From: Channallabes apus
Lineage: Eukaryota; Chordata; Actinopteri; Siluriformes; Clariidae
DNA: 64,000 nt
NCBI GenBank assembly: GCA_030522415.1
Contig: CM060115.1
Coordinates: 10,041,991 to 10,105,990, forward strand
Direction: 5' to 3'
A program made the position numbers and the translations under genes. Position 1 is the first letter of the stretch, and every line of letters starts with the position of its first letter. The notes beneath the pieces are model-generated. The model made no database searches, had not been told where the DNA came from, and saw only the letters and a program-made list of their open reading frames with translations. This document shows positions 22,701 through 33,066 of this stretch, one piece after another.

Positions 22701-24157
22701 AAAAGCTAATCTCATGTTGGAGACTGGTGTTGCCCGAAACACCAGTGGCGGCGGAGCATGAACACTGACCTCCTGAGGGTGCCAGGGAGGGCACTGTGTT
22801 CTTAAAAGGAGTTCTACACGCCCCTCCCCGGGGGGAGCCACCCCCACGGTCCTGGGCGTATGAGCCTCAGGGCTTGTTCTTAGTGAAGAAAACAATGCGC
22901 CGGTCCGACTTTGTTGACGCGGTTGCGAAGAGCGACGAGCCGTACCCCAGTCTTTACGAAGAGGTGCGCGGCTGCTCACACTTTCTTTTTGCTCCTCTCG
23001 CCTGGCGAGAGTCGGACCTGGTCGAGACTGGGTGGCCGACAGTCCCGATTCTTGAGCATGGCGGGGAAGAAATTTTCCAAATGCCTGTTCGTATAATCTA
23101 AACAGGCCAGAGGGCGAGATGGGGCATCAAGGAGGAACACACATTCCTTATCCTTGATGCCCGTAAGGTTGAGCCAGAGGTGCCTCTCCGCGGAAACCAG
23201 GGAGGCCATAGAACGGCCGATAGCACGGGCCGTCTGCTTGGTTGCGCAGGTCTGTGGCCTGGCGTAATTCTCAAAAACACCCCATCATCCACAGTGCCGC
23301 CAGTGCTCAAGTCTTTTAGCAGATCAGCCTGGTACGCTTGCAAGACCGCCATGGAAAGCATTTACCAACAAGGCAGAGAAAGTCTGCATGGCTTGGAGGG
23401 AAGTGCTGGCTTTTTCAGAGAAGATGATGTCCCAGGAGAGAGATAGCCTGCAAGCGTGTCTTCTATCTGAGGCATCATCGTATAACCCTGTGCTTCCGCA
23501 TCAACGATATTCGAATAAATCGAAGTCGATGGCACAAAAACACAGGATGAATAAGGTTTGCTCCAAGAGCGAGTTGACTCGCTGTGGAGGTCACTGAAGA
23601 AGGGGAGAGAGTGTCATTGAGGCTCCGCCCCCCAGCCAGTTTAGAACGTTTGGAAAAAACTTGCTCCTGTGGCCAGCCAATATGCAGCCGCTCGACTGCA
23701 TGTGTAATAACTTCAAGTAGCTCCTCAAACTCTCTGTCATCATAGAGGAGCGTTCTGAGGAAACTAATTCCATTTCTGCAGAAGCAAGGGAGGAGTTCTC
23801 TCCTGCGCAATCACAAGAAGCGCCGGGGCGTGCTTGCAAGGCGGACAGAGAAACTTCCCAATCCGGTGAGAGCGCGAGAGAAAGGAGGGGAAACTCCGTC
23901 TCGTGCGCTTCTTCCAGATCTGCACGTGAACCCCAGGAATGCATCGCGGCTCGTGGTTTCTCTTTAAAGAAAGCGAGGCGCGCGCTAAGCACTTTTATGG
24001 GGAGTAGGTCACAGTACTCACAGTCTCCTTGAAGCCCAATTTGAGCGTGATTTTCACCCAAACACTGCAAGCAATAATCTTGGAGATCGCCCTCCGAAAG
24101 AGGTCTATCACATGGGGGTACACAAAAACTTTCTATTTTTTGCTTATACACACACAC
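22700..24157 (-). pseudogene. DIRS copy 3 gag-like ORF1 remnant
   Basis: 23591-24157 reads 'PPCDRPLSEGDLQDYC', 'CLGENHAQIGLQGDCEYC' (a C-x2-C-x4-H...C-x2-C arrangement) and serine/glutamate-rich text to 'LVSSERSSMMTESLRSYL'. Further pieces down to 22700 are in other frames. The copy has no ATG in frame before the zinc motif. A GTG is not a credible start here. Confidence 0.72.
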
Positions 24158-24375
24158 CCAAACACAATACGTGCTGAAGACAAAAAGATCTGAGGAATGT
24201 TTCCGGTTCCCTCCTATTTATAACCTGCAGGTGCGCTTCATCCGATGATGTCACCTGACCGAGGTTATATGTGGAAATTGGAGTGTGTGATACACACATG
24301 CTTCACAACCGGCAACACAGAAAGATCTTCCCATAGCGTTTTCACGTAGCATCAAGTGTAGCTTTTGAAAGGGAA

Positions 24376-24859
24376 CTGGTCAGTATGAGCAGGGCTCGAT
24401 TTGAGAGGGGATGTGGGGGGATGGCAAATGGACAAAAACCACCCCCTCTGTAAAACCTCCATATCCCCCGAAAACCACCTATAATCTCCACTGACAATGA
24501 AAATCAAGGCTTCAGTTTAACCCGGGAGTTTTCATAATGGTTTAATGATTATAATGGACGTCTTTTTCACCCAATGTGTGAAATTTGATAATTTAAAGAA
24601 GAGGATTCAAATTATCATAAGAGGCTCAATAAGTTAAAGATGAGGTTTTATGGAATGTTTAATTCCTACTGGATGACAAAGTTACTGAATATAGGAACTA
24701 TATGTATATCATACTACATAACCTGACCATTAACAAATCAAACAATCCTTTTTTTATTTAATTACCTTTTTTCATACTTTCTGTAACCTAACATACTCAG
24801 GGGGTCTAAACAAAATCTAATCATATCAAGAAAGACATTGATGGATAGCTGCTACTTAC
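24376..24859. repeat. Second half of a duplicated intron module
   Basis: It continues the module split by DIRS copy 3 ('gggctcgatttgagagggga', 'aatttgataatttaaagaag') and ends with the standard block before each class A exon ('gatgacaaagttactgaata', 'taacctgaccattaacaaat'). Confidence 0.7.
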
Positions 24860-25120
24860 AATTGACACTGAGAGATAGCTGCTGTAATCGGCCCGTTCCA
24901 ACAGAGTTAGTGGCGCTGCAGGAAACAGACGTGTCTCTCCTGACATTTTGAAGGATGAGAGGATTTTCTCTGTAGCGGGTGGTGGTGATGTTTTGGGTGA
25001 CGACCCACTCATAGACTGTGACTGCAGGGTTGCTGTTGCTGGTACATTGAAGTGAGATGTTGTTACCCTCGGCTACAGGGCTGCTTTTTGTGTATTCTAT
25101 TCTTACATTCTTGGGTGCAT
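24860..25120 (-). CDS. Ig C2-like exon, class A
   Basis: The 261-bp exon is open in the array frame and reads 'APKNVRIEYTKSSPVAEGN', 'NISLQC', 'YEWVVTQNITTT', 'LILQNVRRDTSVSCSAT', and 'GRLQQLSLSVNC'. Splice sites are GTAAGT and CAG. The extra sequon NIT appears here. A DIRS copy (20155-24375) lies in the intron on its 3' side. Confidence 0.85.
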
Positions 25121-25674
25121 CTGATGAAACGTGTTAAACATCAAGTGTAATTATGAATGCAGCATCATTTTAATATTCAACAAAACATTTTGTTCCATTC
25201 TTAATACAATTAAATCCTAAAGTCATAAACATATATTTTCATAGACTTAGATGCAAACCTATGTTTCATAACATAGGTTTGCATCATAATTTGATTTGAT
25301 ACAACAAAAAAAGTAAACAAAAAACAGGAAAATTAAATCGTTCCATTTAAAATTGGTATTTTATGGCACAGAACCTGTTGTACCTTTATTAACTTTAACA
25401 TTGAACATGTTGTGCTCTCTGAAATGCTTTTCTGCTCATCACAGTTGTAAAGTGTAGTTAGGGTAAAATGTTTGCTAACTCATCAGAAGATCACAGGTTC
25501 AAATCCCAGTCCTACCAAGCTGACATTGTTGGGCCCTTGAGCATGACCCTCAACCCTCACTTGTATAATCGAGGTGTTTAACTTAGATTTCCACTTTAAC
25601 ACAGATGACTAAAATACATTGCTCAGGAATTTTCCAAAAGAAAGTTAACAGCATAACATATCAAAACTACTCAC
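25121..25674. other. A-to-B intron with SINE relic
   Basis: Standard inter-pair intron. 25450-25590 contains a decayed tRNA-SINE body ('caggttcaaatcccagtcct', then 'taccaagctgacattgttgg') that is shared by the introns at 46426-46986 and 50374-50663. The SINE was there before the pair was duplicated. Confidence 0.65.
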
Positions 25675-25935
25675 AATGGACATTGAGAAACAGCTGCTTT
25701 GATTCGCCCTGTCCGATAGAGTTATTGACGATGCAGGAAACAGAAGTGTTTCTCCTCACATCTAGAAGGACAACGGTACTTCCACTGGGACTGAAGGTGG
25801 TGCTGTTTGGGAAAACGAACCACTTGTAGTGCGTGGGTGCAGGCCTGCTCATGCTGGTACATGTAAGTGAGATCTGGCCACCCTCAAGCACAGAGCTGCT
25901 TCTTGTGTAATCTACTTTTACATCTGTTGGGGCAT
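25675..25935 (-). CDS. Ig C2-like exon, class B1
   Basis: The 261-bp phase 1-1 exon reads 'APTDVKVDYTRSSSVLEGG', 'QISLTC', 'HYKWFVFPNST', and 'NTSVSCIVNNSIGQG', ending 'LNVHC'. The retroviral remnant starts 134 bp above its acceptor. The inter-pair intron to the A exon at 24860 is 554 bp and holds a SINE relic. Confidence 0.87.
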
Positions 25936-26069
25936 CTGATAGCATATTTTTAATTAAAAAAAAGTACAGCTTCATTTTGACATATTATAAAACAGTGGAA
26001 TTGTTTTAGGCAAATGACCACGTTTTATATATATATTTTTATTATGTATTAATAAGTTACCTCATTTGT

Positions 26070-26717
26070 TGTAGGCAATATTTAATTTTTAGTGTGTTTC
26101 ATGATATTCTGTGTGCATGAGAACAGAGTGTTTTCTTTCTTTTACCTCGACACACTGCACTATCAATAAACACATTCCATAATAGTTTATGTTAAGGGTT
26201 GTAAAACTGTTGAAGGCTCGTAAATGCAGAACTACTCCCAAGTTTCTGTTCTTCTTCACCTTATCTTTTATAAACATTCCAGAACAGATGTTAACGCTCC
26301 TGCACCCACCTTTTTGGTTCTTTGTGTGTGTGTGCATATACATGGTGACACAAAAAATGGAAACTTTTTTACAATCCAATAAAACTAGAAGTGATAAAAT
26401 AAATAAATTGTATTCATAGTAATTGGAACCTAAAACTTGCCATTTCCGAAACATTGATGGAATTTATCATTAAAAAAAAAAAAAAAAAAAAAACTTCCTT
26501 TAGATGGCGTCCTCCTGTACGAATGAATTAAAAAGTGCCCATTATTCTGTGTCACCCTGTACTGTATATACTCCTGTCTCCCACAATAATCTTTGAACAT
26601 CTCACTGGGCACTGACTTGTGTGTTTCATTGAGTGTGTTTCAGGCGGGACAAGCAGAATACAGGCTGAGCACTGAGTAGACAAAAGGGGGTCTATCAAAA
26701 TTCAAGAAATCCTTACA
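26070..26717 (+). repeat. 5' LTR of the retroviral remnant (carries a MITE)
   Basis: It begins TGTAGGCAATATTT and ends ...CCTTACA just before the primer site. It matches the solo LTR at 28600-29022 along its length, except for an extra 0.2 kb MITE. The 3' part has a 'tgtatatactcctgtctccc' TATA-like stretch and an 'acaataat' segment, where the solo LTR has a clear AATAAA. Confidence 0.82.
26340..26566. mobile_element. Small mariner-like MITE inside the LTR
   Basis: The inverted ends are 'ggtgacacaaaaaatgg' and 'cccattattctgtgtcacc', with TA steps at the border. The solo LTR at 28600 lacks this segment, which defines it as an insertion. It contains a run of about 22 A. Confidence 0.75.
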
Positions 26718-26719
26718 AT

Positions 26720-26738
26720 TTGGGGGCTAGTCCGCAAT
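26720..26738 (+). promoter_or_regulatory. tRNA-Pro-like primer-binding site
   Basis: 'ttgggggctagtccgcaat' directly follows the LTR. It resembles the proline-tRNA primer site common in gammaretrovirus-like elements, with a few mismatches. Confidence 0.7.
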
Positions 26739-26960
26739 ACCTCTAATCAGGTGAGTGCTACTTTTTAATTTTTCTCTATAAGGATAGAGCAAGCACGCTC
26801 CCTGGTTTTTGGTATCTGGACCATATACGGGGAAGGATTGTCTTGTGGCTTTTACAGCTGTTTAGTGCGCACTCGCTTCTGAAAAGTTCCTTGTACTGAA
26901 GCATAGTGTGGAAACTGTATTCTGTTGCTTGCTATTTGTTGTTATTTTTGTTGAGCTCTT

Positions 26961-28310
26961 TTGTTGTCTTTGTTGAAGGATACTGATGGTGGGGTTGATG
27001 ATAACACGGACGATGAAGGTCCGGATGAGAGGTCTCGCCCCAAACCTCGGCAAGAAAACACTGCGTTTGTTTTCTCCATGGGACCAAAGGGTCCAAAAAT
27101 CCTTCCACCATCCGTAACCATGCTGAAGGACATTATTACCATGCTCCCTTCTCCCAATAAACATTTGCATTTTGTTGATATGCTGGGGGGGATGAGACCA
27201 TGTGCTTTCTTATCTGTGCCACAGCATCTATTCTTAAAACTATAGATGTTGTGGCACAAGGTTTGCCTGCTTGTCTCAGGGCTGTGGCCGCCTATGCGGT
27301 GATGGTACAAGATGCTGAGAAGATTGTTCTCTCTCATCCTTTAATTTTGTATTCTCCACATCAGGTTAAACAAGTGCTACAGAACCTTCAAACACAACAT
27401 ATATATGATGGCTCAGAGATGGTCTGGGTATGAGATTATCCTTTGTTCTACAAGTATCTTAGAGATAAAATCCACCTCTTCTTTTGACACCCTCAGATAT
27501 GCTCTGGCACATTTGATTAATGCAAAGGACGAAACGCTAGTAGATACAGATCATGACTGCTGTTCAGAGATTGTTCACTCCACTAGTATATGTCCTGATC
27601 TGTCTTTTACCGCATTAACAACAGGTGACACTGTTTGTTGATGGTTCCTGTTCAAAACCAAATGACGGGAAATTTCTCTGTGACTATGCTGTTTGTGCTC
27701 TGCCAGAGATAACTATTGAAGCTTACTCTCTCCCTTTCTCATCTGCTCAGGCAGCTGAACTGGAAAATATGTCACTACATATACTGATTCTCATTATGCT
27801 TTTGGTATCACTCACAACTTCGGCCACATCTGGCAATCCAGGGGTTTTCATTCTGCTGAGGGTAAGCCTATTTCTCATTCTTCTCTTGTTCAGGATTTAA
27901 TAGATGTATGCCATCTACCTAGTTCCCTCGCTATTGTTAAAACTAAGGCTCATTCCTCTGGTGACACTATGGAAGTGCGAGGTAATTCGCTAGATGATTG
28001 TATTGCTAAAGAAGCGGTCCAAAAACAGATTTTCTTTCCTGACTCTGATTCTGATCTGATCAATAAATTTTTTTCTTGCTAGCTCTTTGATTCCAGATTT
28101 AGATTTAGTGTCCTTACAAGCTTCTGGCACATCGGATGATTCCTCTTTTTGGCAAGCTCAGGGTGCCTACGTTGCTGACTGATGGTCGTTTGTGCCTGTC
28201 GTCTCATTGTCTTCCGTTCCTCGTGCGTGAGTTCCATAGTGTTACACATCACGCACAAAGGGAGGTTAAGAAATATATGGAAAAAAAACTCTTTTGCATA
28301 GCTAACATGC
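26961..28310 (+). pseudogene. Retroviral gag-like, RT-connection, RNase H and integrase N-terminal remnants
   Basis: 26961-27190 gives a charged, proline-containing gag-like piece. From about 27240 the text switches to the RT connection region ('GLPACLRAVAAYAVM'), then RNase H from about 27620 ('FVDGSCSKPND' with the first Asp, then 'AQAAELE' with the Glu). From about 28200 comes an integrase zinc region with 'HSVTHHA'. Stops and frame changes occur throughout, and most of gag, protease and the RT palm are absent. Confidence 0.72.
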
Positions 28311-28599
28311 TTGGAACAATTGATTTACATTTACATTTAGGCATTTGGCAGACGCTCTTATCCAGAGCGACTTACAAAAAGTGCTTTAAAGTTAACATCA
28401 CTGGATACATACTTACACAGGGTTAACTAGGTTAAAAACTAAGTGCCATTAGTCGAACAGAACTGGGAAGAGAGGTTTATTTTATTTTTTTGGGGGGGGG
28501 GGGGGGGGGGTTAGTCCAAGTACTGGAGAAACAGATGCGTCTTGAGTCGTCGTTTAAAGATAGTCAAAGTCTCTGCTGTACGGACATCTAGAGGAGTTC

Positions 28600-29022
28600 T
28601 GTAGGGAATATTTGATTTTTAGTATGTTTTATGATATTCTGTGTGCGTGAGAACAGAATGTTACTTCTTTCTCTTACCTCGACACAAGCTGCACTTTCAA
28701 TAAACACATCCTATAGTAGTTTATGTTAAAGGTCGTAAAACTGTTAAACGCTCGTAAATGCAGAGCTACTCCTAATTTTTATGTTCTTCTTTTCCTTATC
28801 TTTTCTAAACATTCCTGCTCAAATGTAAACACTTCTGCACCCTCTTCTTTGGTTCTTTGTGTGTGTGTGCTATATATACTGCTCTCTCCCACAATAAACT
28901 TGGAACGTCTCACTGATCACGGACTTGTGTATTATTGAGGGGTTCCCTGGATCCAGGCGGAAAGCAAAATACAGGCTGAGCACTGACTAGACGGGGTCTA
29001 GCAAAAACAAGAAATCCTTACA
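28600..29022 (+). mobile_element. Solo LTR inserted in the LINE
   Basis: It starts TGTAGGGAATATTT, ends TCCTTACA, and is the same family as the 5' LTR at 26070. The LINE reads 'gagga(a)gttcgttcc' without interruption in the copy at 35798. Here 'gttc' or 'agttc' is present on both sides, a 4-5 bp target duplication. AATAAA at about 28890 serves as a likely polyadenylation signal. Confidence 0.85.
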
Positions 29023-29432
29023 AGTTCGTTCCACCACCTAGGTGCCAGAACAGAAAAGAGCCTGGATGAATGTGGCCCTCGATCCCTGAGAGATGGTGGG
29101 ATGAGGCGAGCAGTGCTGCAGGATCGGAGGGAACGTGGTGCAGTGCTTGGTGTGATTAGAGCAGAGAGGTAAGTGGGTGCAGGGCCATTTTTAGCTTTGT
29201 AGGCAAGCATCAGCGTTTTGAATTTGATGCGGGCAGCTACAGGAAGCCAGTGCAGGGAGCGGAGGAGTGGGGTGGTGTGGGAGAACTTGGGGAGGTTAAA
29301 AACGATGGGTCCAGGCAGGGTTTCTTGAGGATGGGAATAACCCTTGCCTTCTTAAAAGCAGCAGGAACATGACCAGATGATATGGAATGGTTGATGATGG
29401 TTGTGGTGAAGGGAAGGAGGTCTCTCCTAGGG

Positions 29433-29580
29433 CCAGGGGTAGCTCAGTGGTTAAGGCATTGGACTACGGTTCGGAAGATCCCAGGTTCAAACCCCACAAC
29501 CACCAAGTTGCCACTGTTGGGCCCTTGAGCAAGGCCCTTAACCCTCAACTGCTCAGATGTGTAATGAGATAAAAAAAAAA
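29433..29580 (+). mobile_element. tRNA-derived SINE inserted in the LINE
   Basis: 'gggtagctcagtggttaagg' is an A-box head and 'caggttcaaaccccacaacc' a B box. The body 'caccaagttgccactgttgg' and 'cttgagcaaggcccttaacc' follow, then an A run and the tail 'gtaagtcgctctggataaga' (29583-29602), which equals the LINE 3' tail at 36012. The LINE text on both sides ('gaaggaggtct' and 'gtgagattgcctgg') is continuous in the other copy. Confidence 0.85.
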
Positions 29581-30074
29581 AGTAAGTCGCTCTGGATAAG
29601 AGCGTCTGCCAAATGCCTAAATCTCGTGAGATTGCCTGGAGCATTGTGGAGGGAATTGGGTCTAATGAACAGGTGGTGGGGTTAGATGACGAGATGATCT
29701 GCTGAATCTCATCAGATAACAAGTTGGAGAATTCTGCTAAAGGAGGGAAGGGAAGGTCCTGAGGTTCTGCTGTAGGAGTTTTGTTGGGAGCGAAGGACTG
29801 GCGGATTGCTGCAATTTTCCCATCGTAGAATGTGGCAAAATCGTCAGCAGTCAGAGAGGACGGGGCAGGAGGAGTTAGTGGGTTGAGTAGTGAGGAGAAG
29901 ATGTTGTGGAGTTTGCCAGTATCATGTGCAGAGGCTTCCAGCTTTTCTCTGAAGAATGTAGTTTTGGCAGAAGTCACAGTACATGAGAATTTGGAGAGAA
30001 GAGTCTGGTAAGAGATGAGATCTGATTCATTAATATCTAGATGATTGGTGTGTGCTCAGAACAACGTGACAAAG

Positions 30075-30600
30075 GGTTTAGGTAAACACGAAAGTCTTCC
30101 ATTACCTACTGAATTCCATTCAAATATCTTCTGGTTTTGGTAGACAAGTTTTCTAGGTGGGTGGAAGCTTTCCCGTGTACTTGAGAGAATGCAAAGGTGG
30201 TGACCCGAGTCTTAGCGAAAGAAATAATACTTCATTATGGCGTGCCTCATGCTACTGACTCAGATAAAGGAACACCTTTTACACCACAGGTAACACAGAA
30301 TTTGTGTAAATATATTTCAATGTCCTGGCATTTTCACATTCCTTATCATCCACAGTCATCAGTTATAGTAGAAAGAACAAATAGGACACTGAAAGAAAAA
30401 TTTACTAAAACAATGCAAACCATGGTGAGTAAAAAATGGGTTGATCTGTTACCTGCTGTTCTAGCTGAAATGACATTAAGAAAAGATGTGCACATGTCAC
30501 CACATGAAATTATATTTTGCAGACCCTTTCCCGTGCCATGGAGGAAAGGCAAACTCGCGATAGGAAACAACTGAACTTGATGGACATATTACTGAATATT
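30075..30600 (+). pseudogene. Retroviral integrase core remnant
   Basis: From about 30140 the text keeps the first catalytic Asp ('DKFSRWVEAFP'), the second in 'TDSDKGTPFT' and the Glu in 'HPQSSVIVERTNR', giving a D-D-E core. Frame breaks occur upstream of 30197, including an in-frame stop after 'AFPCT'. The reading ends before the Tc1 element. Confidence 0.78.
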
Positions 30601-30628
30601 CTGCTGCTCTAATATAGTAGATAATATA

Positions 30629-31451
30629 CTCTTATAAAAAAAAAATGTCCTCTGACTTTCAAATGTTTTTACTTTCAGTAAACTTAATGTGTAAATATTT
30701 GTGTGAACACTAAAAGAGTCAACACCATAAGACACAAACTAAAAATGTTTCACAATGTGTCCCTGAATGAAGGGAGGCTCAAAATCAAAAGTACCAGTCA
30801 GTATCTGGTGTGGCCACCAGCTGCTTGAAGTACTGCAGTGCATCTCCTCCTCATGGACTGGACCAGATTTGTCAGTTCTTGCTGTGAGATGGAGGGATTG
30901 TGTGTTCCTGGTGTGACTCGGGCAGTTGTTGTGGGCATCCTGTACCTGTCACGCAGGTGTGATATTCGGATATACCCATACTGTGCAGGTGTTGTTACAC
31001 GTGGTCTTCCACTGCGAGGATGATCAGCTGTCCTTCCTGTCTCCCTGTAGCTCTGTCTTAGGCGTCTCACAGTGTGGACATGTCAATTTATTGCCCTAAC
31101 CACATCAGCAGTCCTCATGCCTCCCTGCAGCATGCCTAATGCACGTTCACGCAGATGAGCAGGGACCCTGGGCATCTTTCTTTGGGTGTTTTTCACAGTG
31201 GGTAGACAAGTCTCTTTAGTGTCCTGCGTTTTTAGAACTGTGACCTTAAATGCCTACTTTCTGTAAGCTGTTAAGGTCTTAACGACCATTCCACAGGTGC
31301 ATGTTAATTAATTGATTATGGTTAATTGAACATGCATGGAAAACATTGTTTAAACCCTTTACAATGAAGATCTGTAAAGTTATTTGGATTTTTACAACAT
31401 TATTGTTGAAATACACAGTCCTGAAAAAGGGGCGTTTCTTTTTTTGCTGAG
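30629..31451 (-). mobile_element. Internally deleted Tc1-like transposon, second copy
   Basis: Same family and same internal deletion as 12654-13475, in the opposite orientation. The right end is 'tttctttttttgctgag'; the left end is degraded ('ctcttataaaaaaaaaa'). The transposase fragment has a TGA inside the helix-turn-helix (minus strand 'GCAATAAATTGACATGTCC' near 31080). It splits the retroviral integrase C-terminus from its core. Confidence 0.87.
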
Positions 31452-31484
31452 TGTATAACTAAACATTATGAACAAATTGCTGAT

Positions 31485-31712
31485 GTGACTCCAATACCCT
31501 CAACAAAATCCACACATCCTTTTAATGTGGGAGATATTGTTTCGGTAAAAGCTTTTACCCCCAGAAAACTGGGAGATTGTAAATATGACGGACCAGCAGA
31601 AATAATCACAATTACTTGTACTGCTGTCCTAACTGAACTTTTCCCACAGTGGATCCATGTTACTAGGCTACAGAGATGTCTTAATGTATCAGAGAAATCA
31701 AAGGATGAATAA
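31485..31712 (+). pseudogene. Retroviral integrase C-terminal remnant
   Basis: It encodes 'FNVGDIVSVKAFTPRKLG' and 'TELFPQWIHVTRLQRC', the DNA-binding C-terminal region of the integrase that starts at 30075. A polypyrimidine stretch and 'tttcctag' follow at about 31725-31760, in the usual place of an env splice acceptor. Confidence 0.7.
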
Positions 31713-32367
31713 ATCTTTGTATATTATTATCTTTCTTTCTCTGTGATTTTTTGTTTCCTAGACTAAAGATGTGCTGCAGTGATGACCAACCCATGACGTG
31801 ACACAGAGGGAGTGACGTGACACAGAGGGATCATCTTGGTTTGCCATGGGACGACTTTACTTCTGCTATTAGTGTACCATTCCTGGTGGTGTCTTAGCGC
31901 CTCGTGAGGTGGGACGAGTGCAGATTGGGCGTGCCGGCATTCTGAGCACTGTAGCATCAAGAAAGGCAATAGATCACCACTAGTAGTTATTTATGAGTCC
32001 GACATTGCAAATTACTACATTTTTCACACACACAAGTTTGCACTCGACCTGTTATATTTCTGTGTATTCTCTCCATCTTGTAGAGTTTTGTAGAACAGCA
32101 CATTCGCTAATTGGACCGTCAAGCAAAATACCAACGTGTCTTATTATGTGTGCCAACATTTCCCTTCCGCTGTAGGACAGACATCATTGAGACCCCTACC
32201 TGGTAATGAATCTGCTCTCTCCATAGTTGCACGAGTTTGCATTAGTTCCTTCTGTCGAAATGGTACTCAGTATATTAACTCTAACCAAACACATAGCCTA
32301 TTTTTTTATCAAACAGGGTCTGACTGGTGGTGCAGGCTGATGCACTATGATCATAATCTCAAACCAT
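31713..32367. other. Unassigned sequence right of the integrase
   Basis: Short ORFs (31993-32175 and 32136-32372) contain several Cys and one sequon. The position fits a decayed env region, but I see no recognisable transmembrane or surface-protein motif and cannot support that assignment. Confidence 0.35.
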
Positions 32368-33066
32368 TGTGACTATTCACTAACCGCTTTAGATACTAGC
32401 CTCCTCTGCTCCGTGCAAAGGAGCGGGGCCGCGGAATTGGGCACGGCTGGTGAGTTATCACCGGTAATGATCCCAGGCTTCTCCCCGCACTATAAAGCAC
32501 AGCGGGGAGTGTAGCTTAGGGTCTGGCTGTCGGTCTGTTTTTTTGTTAGAAGACTGGATTTTACTACGCGGTGTGAGTGCGATGCATGCAAAACAATGCG
32601 GAAGAATGGCAACCTAATGGTCCAATTGGGGATAATGGCGCCCTAGGGACTTCAAAGAGGTGAGTACACCTTTGAACACTGCCACAAGGACAGCTGCGAG
32701 CTCACTGCTGGAGCTCCCGCGGCTCTTCAAGGTTCTTGCATAAATTTCCTCCCAGCCAGGAAAAGCCGCCCAGCCACCAGACAGAGAGGACTCCTGTCTG
32801 AGGCCGTGCCCACAAATAGTGCTGGTAGGGGTCGGTCCGGCCATCCGCCAAGAGGAGATTCAGCGCGAGCGGTCCACCGTTGACCAGCCTGTGCCCGTAT
32901 GCCAGCGGGGCACTGCCCACCAGACCTGCACGTGCACATTCTTCCCTTCCCTTTTTTTCCTTTCCTTTCCCATTTTCCTAAATAATTTACCCGTTTTCCC
33001 ATAAGCCGTCGCCTCGTGTCTGTGCTTTTTGGTGCCGCCCGTGCGAAAAGGGTCAAACCCGTCACA
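32368..33066 (+). repeat. Gypsy-like LTR, related to the solo LTR at 44948
   Basis: It shares 'gtgcaaaggagcggggcc', 'taatgatcccaggcttctcc' and 'ccagacctgcacgtgca'-type text with 44948-45489, and ends 'gtcaaacccgtcaca' (the other ends 'gtcgaacccattaca'). It is about 160 bp longer in its middle. The start is placed at TGTGACTATT with low certainty, and I see no target duplication. Confidence 0.6.

Larger units (their letters stand above)
20155..24375 (-). mobile_element. DIRS-like retrotransposon copy 3
   Basis: The element splits the intron phrase 'ggaaaactggtcagtat': 'ggaaa' lies before and 'ctggtcagtatgagc' after. The intact phrase is present near 33140 and 47680. It holds, on the minus strand, gag-like, RT, RNase H and tyrosine-recombinase regions between inverted terminal repeats, and shows no target duplication, all as expected for DIRS. 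Reading frames are broken in each gene. Confidence 0.87.
28325..30035 (-). mobile_element. L2-like LINE fragment inside the retroviral remnant
   Basis: It is the reverse complement of parts of the LINE at 33795-36058. The 3' tail 'gcatttggcagacgctctta' lies at 28340-28359, the 5' truncation near 30035. The middle (corresponding to about 34555-35510 of the other copy, the RT core) is missing; the junction is near 29296-29310. It was later hit by a solo LTR and a SINE. It interrupts the retroviral integrase, so it is younger than that element. Confidence 0.82.
26070..31712 (+). mobile_element. Endogenous retrovirus remnant, heavily rearranged
   Basis: Order on the plus strand: 5' LTR, tRNA-Pro-like primer-binding site, a short gag-like piece, the end of RT joined to RNase H, then integrase in three pieces. 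A LINE (28325-30035) and a Tc1 element (30629-31451) separate the integrase pieces. Between gag and the RT end there is an internal deletion, and neither env nor a 3' LTR in place was recognised. It is a dead copy with frame breaks throughout. Resemblance is to gamma/epsilon-type retroviruses from the primer site and integrase. Confidence 0.8.

Noticed and set aside
29433..29505. Possible tRNA gene
   Set aside because: A and B box-like motifs belong to a SINE head. It continues into a SINE body and LINE-like tail, and a proper cloverleaf is not apparent.
31993..32372. Possible env of the retroviral remnant
   Set aside because: Position fits and Cys residues are present, but no recognisable surface or transmembrane protein motif, no signal peptide and frames are short.
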